The notes beneath the pieces are model-generated. The model ran no database searches and had not been told where the DNA came from. It saw nothing but the letters and a program-made list of their open reading frames with translations. Of a DNA stretch of 64,000 bases, positions 56,757 through 64,000 are shown in pieces. Each line of letters begins with the position of its first letter. Positions within the stretch are counted from its first letter, which is position 1. The position numbers and the translations under genes were made by a program. The stretch covers positions 62,001-126,000 of the forward strand of contig JAUIKS010000017.1 in NCBI GenBank assembly GCA_030430565.1. The letters are read 5' to 3'. Source of the DNA: Polyangia bacterium. Lineage in GTDB: Bacteria > Myxococcota_A > Polyangia > Nannocystales > Nannocystaceae.

Positions 56757-58487
56757 GCCTCTTACAGCAACATGCGCCGCTACATCGGCGATCACACGAT
56801 CCCGCCGATCGACGCGGTGCGCGTTGAGGAGTTCATCAACTACTTCGACTACGACTACCCGCAGCCCGCGGGCGCCCACCCGTTCTCCGTCTCGACCGAG
56901 GTCGCGAGCTGCCCCTGGAACCCCGAGCATCGGCTCGTGCACGTCGGCATCAAGGGCCGCAGCATCGCCCAGGGCCAGACGCCGCCGCGTAACCTCGTGT
57001 TCCTGCTCGACGTCTCGGGCTCGATGAACAACCACGACAAGCTGCCGCTGCTCAAGCGCGGCTTGACTATGCTGACGAAGGACCTGCGGCCCAGCGATCG
57101 CGTGGCGATCGTCGTCTACGCCGGCGCCTCGGGCGTCGTGCTGCCCTCGACCCCCGGCAGCCGGCGCGACAAGATCCTCGGCTCGCTTGAAAAACTCTCC
57201 GCCGGTGGCTCGACCAACGGCGGCGAGGGCATCAAGCTCGCCTACAAGATCGCGCGCGAGAACTTTATCAAGGGCGGGATCAACCGCGTGCTCCTGGGCA
57301 CCGACGGCGACTTCAACGTCGGGACCTCGAGCCGCGGCGAGCTCGAGCGGCTGATCGAGCAGAAGCGTAAGTCCGGGGTGTACTTGACGGTGCTCGGCTT
57401 CGGCCGCGGCAACCTCAAGGACTCGACCATGGAGCTGCTGGCCGATAAGGGCAACGGCAACTACGCCTACATCGACTCGGACCGCGAGGCCCACAAGGTG
57501 CTGGTCCGCGAGGCCGGCTCGACGATCGTGACGATCGCCAAGGACGTCAAGCTGCAGGTCGAGTTCAACCCGGCGGCGGTCTCGCGCTACCGCCTGATCG
57601 GGTATGAGAACCGCGTGCTCGCGGCCAAGGATTTTAATGATGACAAGAAGGACGCCGGCGAGATCGGGGCTGGGCACACCGTCACGGCGCTCTACGAGGT
57701 CGTGCCCGTCGGCGGCGCCAAGCCCAAGACCCCGTCGACGGCTGAGGTCGACGCGCTGAAGTACCAGACCGCGCGGGGCTTGACCCAAGACGCGACCAGC
57801 GGCGAGCTGATGACCGTGAAGGTACGCTACAAGCCGCCCAAGTCGAGCACGAGCACGCTGCTCTCACAGATCGTGCAGGACGCCGACACGGGCTACAAGG
57901 CCGCCTCGGAGAACTATCGGTTCTCGGCCGCGGTCGCGCTCTACGGCATGCTGCTGCGCGAGTCCCCCGAGCGCTCGCAGGGCACGCTAGCGCAGGCCGC
58001 GAGCATGGCCCGCGGCGCGCTGGGCAAGGACCCGCACGGCGACCGCAAAGAATTTGTCTCGCTGGTCGAGCAGGCCGCGCAGATCGGCCTCAAGAGCCGC
58101 GCCGTCGTCAGCAGCGGCTACGGCCCAGGCGTCGGCGGACACGGGCGCGGGCGCCGGGTGCCGCGCGTGCGGCAGGCCAAGGCCAAGGTCGAGGGGCCGC
58201 TCGACCGCGACATCATCCGCCGGATCGTGCGCGCGCATATCAACGAGGTGCGCCACTGCTACAACATCGGCCTGTCGAAGGACCCAAACCTTCAGGGGCG
58301 CGTGGTCGTTCAATTCGAGATCGACGGCGGGGGTAAGGTCCCCAAGTCCGACATTCAGTCGACGACGGTCAAGGATCCGGTCGTGGGGCAGTGTATGGCG
58401 AAGGCCGTGAAGCGCTGGAAGTTCCCCAAGCCGCAGGGCGGGGCGGACGTCACGGTCAGCTACCCCTTCGTGCTCGCGCCGGGCTGA
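56736..58487 (+). CDS. 3' part of split vWA/AgmX gene (vWA, DUF3520, AgmX/PglI-type domain)
   Basis: The C-terminal 583 residues of the interrupted gene, in frame from the core. It reads TFSIDVDTASYSNMRRYIGD, then a vWA domain with a MIDAS motif (DVSGSMNNH), a DUF3520-like region (KVRYKPPKSST), and a C-terminal AgmX/PglI TonB-like domain (DIIRRIVRAHINEVRHCYNI, then VVVQFEIDGGGKV and AVKRWKFPKPQGG). The first ATG is at 56772, but without the signal peptide a product from it would stay in the cytoplasm. Joined to the 5' part it would encode an 807-aa surface lipoprotein, possibly linked to gliding or adhesion machinery. Confidence 0.88.
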   Translation, partial: FSIDVDTASYSNMRRYIGDHTIPPIDAVRVEEFINYFDYDYPQPAGAHPFSVSTEVASCPWNPEHRLVHVGIKGRSIAQGQTPPRNLVFLLDVSGSMNNHDKLPLLKRGLTMLTKDLRPSDRVAIVVYAGASGVVLPSTPGSRRDKILGSLEKLSAGGSTNGGEGIKLAYKIARENFIKGGINRVLLGTDGDFNVGTSSRGELERLIEQKRKSGVYLTVLGFGRGNLKDSTMELLADKGNGNYAYIDSDREAHKVLVREAGSTIVTIAKDVKLQVEFNPAAVSRYRLIGYENRVLAAKDFNDDKKDAGEIGAGHTVTALYEVVPVGGAKPKTPSTAEVDALKYQTARGLTQDATSGELMTVKVRYKPPKSSTSTLLSQIVQDADTGYKAASENYRFSAAVALYGMLLRESPERSQGTLAQAASMARGALGKDPHGDRKEFVSLVEQAAQIGLKSRAVVSSGYGPGVGGHGRGRRVPRVRQAKAKVEGPLDRDIIRRIVRAHINEVRHCYNIGLSKDPNLQGRVVVQFEIDGGGKVPKSDIQSTTVKDPVVGQCMAKAVKRWKFPKPQGGADVTVSYPFVLAPG

Positions 58488-58512
58488 GCCGCGTCGAGCC
58501 CAGGCCGCGGGG

Positions 58513-58548
58513 CCCGGGCGCCGGGCGCCCCGGGAGATCTGTTCTTTT
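58513..58548 (+). terminator. GC-rich hairpin terminator after vWA gene
   Basis: CCCGGGCGCC pairs with GGCGCCCCGGG with one bulge, followed by AGATCTGTTCTTTT. Confidence 0.6.
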
Positions 58549-58553
58549 AAAAC

Positions 58554-58567
58554 TGTCTTTAAAGACA
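58554..58567. promoter_or_regulatory. 14-bp palindrome, copy 1
   Basis: TGTCTTTAAAGACA, a perfect palindrome in an AT-rich patch. Confidence 0.65.
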
Positions 58568-58844
58568 TGTTTAAAAAACGAGCGCGTGACGGCGGGCGCG
58601 CCGCCTTGACCCGGCTCGCCGCGAACGTGGCGCGGCTGTTGACCTTTGCCCCAGCCCTTGGGAATTTTCTTGTCTCCGCGACGCCGGGTCGAGGGGGCCG
58701 TCGCGCGGGCTCGCGGGTCGGGGCGCTCACGGGCCGTCGGCCGGCGCGTGCACGTACAACAGCTCGCGCGCGTGATACGTCTCGGGACATCGGTCGGGCC
58801 GGCGGTCGCCGGGCCGGGGCGAGTCGAAGGTCGTAATGTTGTCA

Positions 58845-58858
58845 TGTCTTTAAAGACA
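58845..58858. promoter_or_regulatory. 14-bp palindrome, copy 2
   Basis: Identical TGTCTTTAAAGACA, 116 bp upstream of the lipoprotein start at 58975, a suitable operator position. Confidence 0.65.
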
Positions 58859-58974
58859 GGTTGGCCGGATTGCCGCGCGCCGGCCGGCGCGCCGCGGAGC
58901 CGAGCTCGACCGGGGGCGCCAGACCTCCTCGTCGCCCGCGAACCATGATGACATCGGCGGGTAGGAGGGGGTTG

Positions 58975-61209
58975 ATGACCACCAGCTTGAACAAGATGAA
59001 TTCACTCGTTTACGTCGCGATCGCGGTCGCGGCGATCGGCCTGAACGGCTGCGGTGACAGCGATGGCGACACCGACAGCACCACGGGCATGGACACAACG
59101 ACGACGACCACCACCGAGGCTGCTACAACGGGCACCTCTGACGCGTCCGCGGGCCCTGACTCGGAGGCGACGGAGGTGACGGCCACCACGGGCGAGCCGC
59201 CGCCGCCGGTCTGCGGCGACATGATGCTCGGTGAGGGCGAAGAGTGCGACAACGGCGATCAGAACGGCCTTGACGGTCTGTGCACCGAAGACTGCCTCGA
59301 GGCCGAGGTTATGTGCGGCGACGGCATCCTGGCCGGTGATGAGCAGTGCGACGACGGTTCGAACAACGGCCCGGACCAGGCGTGCACGGAGGAGTGCCAG
59401 CCGAACGTCTGCGGCGACGGCTTCCAGGGCCCCGGAGAGGACTGCGACGACGGCAACCTTGACGACGGCGACAGCTGCAACGGCGACTGCACGCTGCCGG
59501 GCTGCGGCGACGGCATCGTGCAGGACGGCGAGGACTGCGACCTCGGCGACGGCAACGGCGATGACCAAGCCTGCACGCTCGCCTGCGAGAACGCGGAGTG
59601 TGGCGACAACCTCGTCGGCCCAGGTGAGGGCTGCGACGACGGCAATGATGTCGACGATGACGCGTGCAGCAATGACTGCGTGCCGGCGACCTGCGGCGAT
59701 GGCGTTCTGCAGGGCGCGGAGGAGTGCGACGACGGTAACGCCGAGAACAACGACGAATGTCTCGACACCTGCGCGCCGGCGAGCTGCGGCGACGGCTACG
59801 TGTGGGAAGGCATGGAGACCTGCGACGACGCGAACGCGGACAACGCCGACGAGTGCACGACCGAGTGCATGCCGCCGTCCTGCGACGACGGCATCCTCAG
59901 CGGCATGGAGGAGGACGTCGACTGCGGCGGCCCGGACTGCAACTCGTGCTACGGCCTCTACCAGCACCGCTGGAAGGGTCAGCAGGTCATCAACTCGGGC
60001 ATCTGGACGAAGATCGACGCGGCGGACGCGACCATCGATACGCGCGGCGGTCCGCTCGAGATCGAGCTCAACATCCCGATCGTCGGCGGCGGCGACTCAG
60101 CGTGTCGCCCGACGATCGACGGCGAGTGGGCTGGCGCGGCGCAGATGCTGCCCGACTCCAACCCGTGGCACGAGGGCCGCGAGCGCACCAACTGGAACAA
60201 CCCCAACGGCTTCCGGCTGTGGAAGCGCGCGCGTGTGTACTACGACATCGAGGCCGGCGAGCACGTGGTCGGCGTCGAGTGTCGTACCAGCTCGGGGATG
60301 CTGAACGTCGGCCGCCCCGAGAGCACCTCGGTGTTGATCACGCGCGAGTACGACGGCGTGACGAACAAGGTCTACCAGAAGGTCGTGCTCACCGGCACGA
60401 ACACCGCCTCCACGGACCCCTACGTCAAGCTGGCGGGCAGCGAGCTGACCTTCGTCCACGACGGCGGCGACATCGAGGTCTCGGTCAACGTCTCCATCGG
60501 CCAGGGCGGGCACGCGGCCTGCATCCCGTTCATGGACGGTCAGCCGATCCCCTCGAGCGCGCAGAACTACGCGAACGCGCGCTGGTCGGGCGGCCTCGAG
60601 AGCACCTACAGCAGCTGGGTCCACTGGTCGCACTCGCGCGTGTACAAGAACATCACGGCGCAGACGCACACCTTCGACATTCGCTGTCACAACGACGCGA
60701 ACACCCTGCGCATCAACGAGGCCGACATGGCCGCGGTGCTGATCGCCCGCGATCTCGACGACAACGCCGAGGTCTACGGCCAGGGAATCGACAATCACAA
60801 CAACGGCTGGAACGTCAACAACGGTCTCGACTCGTTCTGGTACGACATGGACAATTACTCGGCGACCGTCTCGGTCACCCACGGCAACCTCGATGTCATG
60901 GAGTGGATGACCTACTACCACGTCAACGGCGGCGCTTGGGTGACCTGCCGACCGGTGATCGAGGGTCAGTGGCTCGGGACCTACGCCGGCCTCAACTTCA
61001 CCTCGAATGAGGAGGAGGGCGTCGCGCACCAGCAGGCGAGCAACGGCCACTACAGCACCTGGTACCGTCGCCGCGTCTACACGGACATCCCGCAGGGCGA
61101 TCACGTGGTCTCGCTGCAGTGCCTCTCGAGCGGCGACAACTGGTGGGCCTCGGCCCACGGTCAGGGCTCGCTGACCGTGCGTGACGTGCAGCTGATCGGC
61201 GACATCTAG
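58975..61209 (+). CDS. Large lipoprotein with DUF4215 repeats and three C-terminal beta modules
   Basis: A 744-aa lipoprotein. ATG at 58975 is fixed by AGGAGGGG just upstream. The lipobox is GLNGC near residues 20-24. A Thr-rich linker is followed by seven Cys-rich myxobacterial repeats (CGDG-GE-CDDGN pattern, about 75-320) and a closing DVDCGGPDCNSC motif. The last 410 residues contain three related modules of about 130 residues, each ending with a stretch such as RARVYYDIEAGEHVVGVECR, SRVYKNITAQTHTFDIRC or RRVYTDIPQGDHVVSLQC. The module family was not recognised. Probably a surface protein; it lies outside the element but shares repeat type with its lipoproteins. Confidence 0.85.
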   Translation: MTTSLNKMNSLVYVAIAVAAIGLNGCGDSDGDTDSTTGMDTTTTTTTEAATTGTSDASAGPDSEATEVTATTGEPPPPVCGDMMLGEGEECDNGDQNGLDGLCTEDCLEAEVMCGDGILAGDEQCDDGSNNGPDQACTEECQPNVCGDGFQGPGEDCDDGNLDDGDSCNGDCTLPGCGDGIVQDGEDCDLGDGNGDDQACTLACENAECGDNLVGPGEGCDDGNDVDDDACSNDCVPATCGDGVLQGAEECDDGNAENNDECLDTCAPASCGDGYVWEGMETCDDANADNADECTTECMPPSCDDGILSGMEEDVDCGGPDCNSCYGLYQHRWKGQQVINSGIWTKIDAADATIDTRGGPLEIELNIPIVGGGDSACRPTIDGEWAGAAQMLPDSNPWHEGRERTNWNNPNGFRLWKRARVYYDIEAGEHVVGVECRTSSGMLNVGRPESTSVLITREYDGVTNKVYQKVVLTGTNTASTDPYVKLAGSELTFVHDGGDIEVSVNVSIGQGGHAACIPFMDGQPIPSSAQNYANARWSGGLESTYSSWVHWSHSRVYKNITAQTHTFDIRCHNDANTLRINEADMAAVLIARDLDDNAEVYGQGIDNHNNGWNVNNGLDSFWYDMDNYSATVSVTHGNLDVMEWMTYYHVNGGAWVTCRPVIEGQWLGTYAGLNFTSNEEEGVAHQQASNGHYSTWYRRRVYTDIPQGDHVVSLQCLSSGDNWWASAHGQGSLTVRDVQLIGDI

Positions 61210-61388
61210 TCGCGCGCGTCCCCTCGGGGCGACAGCGAATTCGGCGAGCGCGCGGCCCGGCCGCGCGCTCGCCTGGCTTTTAAGCAAGGTGGGGGAGGCG
61301 CTCCACACCTCTCTACACAGCTCTTTTTACACTTCTTCACACGGCGGCAACCTCCGCTTTGTACTCGCGCGCGACGATCTCGGGGTCT

Positions 61389-62168
61389 ATGTCGCGCCCT
61401 ACGCAGACCTCCTCCTCGACCCGCGCCGCCGCGTCGACGCGCGCCGAGGACCCTATCCTGCTGCTGATGATCGAGGACGACGCGCGCCTCGCCGAGCTCA
61501 CCCGCCGCTACCTCGAGCGGCACAACGTCCGCACCAGCTGGCGGGGCGACGGCGAGCGCGGGCTGGAGGAGGCGCTGCGCGGGCGCTACGACGCGGTCGC
61601 GCTCGACCTGACGCTGCCCGGGCGCGACGGCCTCTCGATCTGCCGGGCGCTGCGCGAGCGCAGCAGCGTGCCGATCTTGATGGTCACCGCGCGCGGGGAC
61701 GAGGCCGACCGCGTCCTCGGCCTCGAGTCCGGCGCCGACGATTACATCCTCAAGCCGTTCTCCTCGCGCGAGCTGCTGGCGCGGGTGCGGGCCCAGGTGA
61801 GGCGCGCGCGGGGTCATCTGGGTCCGCGTCGCCCGCCGCTGAGGATCGGCGCGCTGGCGCTCGACCCCGGCCGGCGGCGCGCGACCCTGGACGGTCGCGC
61901 GCTCGCGCTGACGAACCTCGAGTTCAACCTCTTGTACGCCATGGCCGAGCGGGCAGGTCACGCCCTGGAGCGCGAGCAGCTGCTGCGCTTCGTCCACGGG
62001 AGCGCCGAGGAGGCCTTCGATCGCTCGATCGACGTGCACGTCTCGCGCCTGCGTCGCAAGCTGGGCGAGAACCCCCGGCGGCCGCAGCTGCTGCTGACGG
62101 TCCGCGGCGTCGGCTACATGCTTGCGCCGGGCGCCCGTCGTGGTCCGGCGCGGGCGGCCGCGGTCTGA
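61389..62168 (+). CDS. OmpR/PhoB-family response regulator
   Basis: A 259-aa two-component response regulator. The receiver domain has the acidic pair in ILLLMIEDDARLAELT, the phospho-acceptor Asp in VALDLTLPGRDGL, Thr in LMVTARGDE, and the Lys in ILKPFSSREL. The winged-helix DNA-binding domain ends with RSIDVHVSRLRRKLGE and VRGVGYML. ATG at 61389 is used because the first beta strand must be included; the ATG at 61467 would remove it. No histidine kinase gene is adjacent, so it is an orphan here. Confidence 0.92.
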   Translation: MSRPTQTSSSTRAAASTRAEDPILLLMIEDDARLAELTRRYLERHNVRTSWRGDGERGLEEALRGRYDAVALDLTLPGRDGLSICRALRERSSVPILMVTARGDEADRVLGLESGADDYILKPFSSRELLARVRAQVRRARGHLGPRRPPLRIGALALDPGRRRATLDGRALALTNLEFNLLYAMAERAGHALEREQLLRFVHGSAEEAFDRSIDVHVSRLRRKLGENPRRPQLLLTVRGVGYMLAPGARRGPARAAAV

Positions 62169-62232
62169 AAGAAGCCCGGCGCGCGCGGACCCGCGCTTGC
62201 GCGTCGCGGGCTCCCGAGCTTCACTGCGGGTC

Positions 62233-63090
62233 GTGTCCACGCAGCCCGGTGATGACGCGCGCGTGCGCGTGGCGACCCTCAACGTCCACGGCTGGCACGA
62301 CGCGCGCGGCGAGCCGAACCACGCGCGCGTCGTCGCGTTGATCCGCGAGCACGCGCTCGACGTCGTCGGCCTGCAGGAGGTCACGACCGCGGCGGTCTCG
62401 GAGCAGGGGGCGCCCAGCGCGTCGGCGCTCGCCTGGGTCGCCGCGCGGCTCGGCTATCACCACAGCGGCGCGCTGCGGCGCGGCTGCGGCCTGCTCAGCC
62501 GCTTCCCGATCGAGCGGCGCGCGCCTGTCCCCAACTACCCGTCGGCTAAGGGGGCCGGGCGTGACCGCGAGTTCGTCCGCGTGCTCGCGTGCGAGCTCGC
62601 GCTGCCCGAGAATTCTCAGGCGAGCGCCGCCGCGACGCTGCGCGTCCTGGTCTCGCACCTGCATCACTTCGACCCTGACCGCCGGCTCTACCAGGTCGGC
62701 GTCGCGCTCGAGCACGGGGTGTTCGGCGCGCGCCCTGACCTGTGGCTCGGCGACTTCAACGCGCTCTGCCCCGCCGACTACAGCGCGGCGGACTGGGCCG
62801 AGATCGCGGCCGTGCGCGCGCGCAACCGGTGGGAGCCCCCGCGCGGCGACACCGTGGCCGCGATCGAGGAGGCGGGCTTCGTCGACTGCTGGCGGCGCGC
62901 CGGCTCCGAGGGACCTGTTGGAACATGCAGGTTCGGGACGCGCGTCGACTACATCTGGGCGACGCCCGCGCTGCTGTCGCGCTGGCCGCTCGAGCGCTGT
63001 CGCCGGATCGAGCGGGATCACTGCGCCTCGGATCACCGCGCGGTCGTGGCGACGCTGCGGCGGGCCGAGCTCGATGAGCTCGTGCGGTGA
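62233..63090 (+). CDS. Endonuclease/exonuclease/phosphatase family protein
   Basis: A 285-aa DNase I-like fold protein. The motifs are ATLNVHGWHD at the N-terminus, VVGLQEVT (metal-binding Glu), VSHLHHFDPDRR, LWLGDFNAL (Asp-x-Asn), TRVDYIWATP and the C-terminal CASDHRAVVA (Ser-Asp-His). The catalytic set is complete. No signal peptide; likely a cytoplasmic nuclease or phosphodiesterase. GTG at 62233. The stop overlaps the next start (TGATG). Confidence 0.88.
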   Translation: MSTQPGDDARVRVATLNVHGWHDARGEPNHARVVALIREHALDVVGLQEVTTAAVSEQGAPSASALAWVAARLGYHHSGALRRGCGLLSRFPIERRAPVPNYPSAKGAGRDREFVRVLACELALPENSQASAAATLRVLVSHLHHFDPDRRLYQVGVALEHGVFGARPDLWLGDFNALCPADYSAADWAEIAAVRARNRWEPPRGDTVAAIEEAGFVDCWRRAGSEGPVGTCRFGTRVDYIWATPALLSRWPLERCRRIERDHCASDHRAVVATLRRAELDELVR

Positions 63091-64000
63091 TGAAGATCTA
63101 CGAGCAGCGAGACGAGTGGCCGCGCGCGGATGATCTCGTGCTCCGCGCCTTGAGCCGTAACGGCCTGTACTACGCGGAGCTGCGGGCCGATCGCTCCCTC
63201 GAGCTCCGCCAGACCGCGGACCGCGCGCTCGTCGGGCGATTCTTAACTTCAGGCCAGGTCGACGCGGTCGCGATCAGCGATGACGGCGCACGGCTCGCGC
63301 TCGTCCAGGCGGATCCGCACGCGGTGCAGGTCCGCAGCGCGACGAGCGGACGCGTCATCTGGCGCACGCGCGAGGGGCGGTGCGGCACGAGCGACTGGGT
63401 TTACGGCGAGCGCGTCCACTACGTGGACGAGCGCCACGTCTCGCTGTGGTCGGATCGTCGCGCGCTGCTGCTGGCCCAGGACGAGCGGGCTCGCGCGAGC
63501 GCGGTCGAGGTGCCCTACGCGGCCCGCCACTACCTGATCGAGCCGAGCCGCGGCCCGACGCTCGAGTTCGAGATGCTCTCGACCCCGACACGCAACCTCC
63601 GCGGCGGCTCCTACCGGAACGTGCCGGCGCTGCGCGCCAACGCCTCGGTCTCGGCCGACGGCCGCTGGATGCCGCTGCGGCTTCACGGCGCGGAGGTGGG
63701 CCTCTTTGACCTCGAGGAGCGTCGACATCGGGCGCCGCTGCGTCGTCGTGAGTCCCGCGTGGTCCAGCGGCGCGTCGGGATCGAGACGCGCTGGTGGGAT
63801 CCGGCGGGCGGGCGGTTTGTCGACGCGCCGTACTACCCCGATCCGATCTACGAGCTGGTCCCGCAGCTGGTCGCGGCCTCGCCCGGTCGCCCGATGTTCG
63901 CGTGGCTGCGCGCCGACGTCCTCGCCTACGGCGACGCGGGCGGCTCGGAGTACGTCGAGTACGCCGGCGAGTTCGGCCACAACGCGAGCCGCACCCAGAT
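63090..64000 (+). CDS. Hypothetical beta-propeller-like protein (partial)
   Basis: The frame runs from ATG 63090, coupled by TGATG to the preceding gene, to the window edge; at least 303 residues. It begins MKIYEQRDEWPRADDLVLRA. Short Trp- or Gly-ended strands (AISDDGARLALVQADPHAVQ, SATSGRVIWRTREG, SVSADGRWMPLRLHG) recall WD/YVTN-like propellers, but no family was identified. No signal peptide. Confidence 0.6.
   Translation, partial: MKIYEQRDEWPRADDLVLRALSRNGLYYAELRADRSLELRQTADRALVGRFLTSGQVDAVAISDDGARLALVQADPHAVQVRSATSGRVIWRTREGRCGTSDWVYGERVHYVDERHVSLWSDRRALLLAQDERARASAVEVPYAARHYLIEPSRGPTLEFEMLSTPTRNLRGGSYRNVPALRANASVSADGRWMPLRLHGAEVGLFDLEERRHRAPLRRRESRVVQRRVGIETRWWDPAGGRFVDAPYYPDPIYELVPQLVAASPGRPMFAWLRADVLAYGDAGGSEYVEYAGEFGHNASRTQ

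Larger units (their letters stand above)
58488..58974. other. Intergenic region with twin palindromes
   Basis: About 490 bp without a supported gene. It contains a GC hairpin terminator after the vWA gene and two identical 14-bp palindromes 291 bp apart. The second palindrome is 116 bp before the DUF4215 lipoprotein start. Confidence 0.55.

Overview
The window is GC-rich bacterial chromosome, almost certainly from a myxobacterium (Myxococcota) and most like the Nannocystis/Plesiocystis side of that phylum. The pointers are lipoproteins with Cys-rich myxobacterial disulfide repeats (DUF4215 type), a MYXO-CTERM-like C-terminal tail, a Pkn-type Ser/Thr kinase, a TPR-CHAT lipoprotein next to an ECF-like sigma factor, and a von Willebrand A protein ending in an AgmX/PglI-type domain. 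No rRNA, tRNA or CRISPR array was seen.

Layout: 1-3.4 kb, minus-strand pdxA-uvrA (uvrA runs off the left edge). 3.7-13 kb, plus-strand DUF3108 protein, Ser/Thr kinase, gamma-carbonic-anhydrase-like protein, 5-oxoprolinase/hydantoinase, lgt, an ECF-like sigma factor and an unknown protein. 13.3-16.6 kb, a flavin-dependent halogenase-like enzyme followed by a B12-binding radical SAM enzyme, a small candidate specialised-metabolism locus. 16.6-19.5 kb, minus-strand hom, thioesterase and glpX. 19.8-26.2 kb, an orphan AAA ATPase, enolase and two degenerate M16-like proteins. 26.7-31.8 kb, minus-strand sigma factor, membrane protein and CHAT lipoprotein, plus a small lipoprotein. 32-35.7 kb, an LtaS-like sulfatase-fold enzyme fused to four Ig-like repeats. 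35.7-45.8 kb, minus-strand MYXO-CTERM-like protein, LysE-type exporter, then a likely biosynthetic/export operon read ACP, MMPL exporter, small partner protein, sulfotransferase, class III aminotransferase, GMC oxidoreductase. The last two enzymes meet at an A10 run where a -1 slip would fuse them. 46-64 kb, a vWA/AgmX gene split by a mobile element, a DUF4215 lipoprotein, an OmpR-type regulator, an endonuclease/exonuclease/phosphatase protein and an unknown protein running off the right edge.

The most interesting region is a roughly 9.17 kb integrative element (about 47562-56736). It carries its own tyrosine recombinase at the right end and has inserted inside the vWA gene; crossing over between the two 9-bp cores would restore the vWA reading frame exactly. 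Its cargo includes a fused P-loop kinase and adenylosuccinate-synthetase-like protein in which the catalytic Asp of PurA is replaced by Ser, as I recall for phage PurZ (2-aminoadenine pathway). Next to it are a DUF7002-like protein, a convergent XRE regulator and a 23-bp operator-like palindrome. The element also carries two DUF4215 lipoproteins and a decayed NYN-type gene. This looks like an undescribed nucleotide-modifying or conflict module. All functional assignments rest on motif recognition by eye; no database search was possible.
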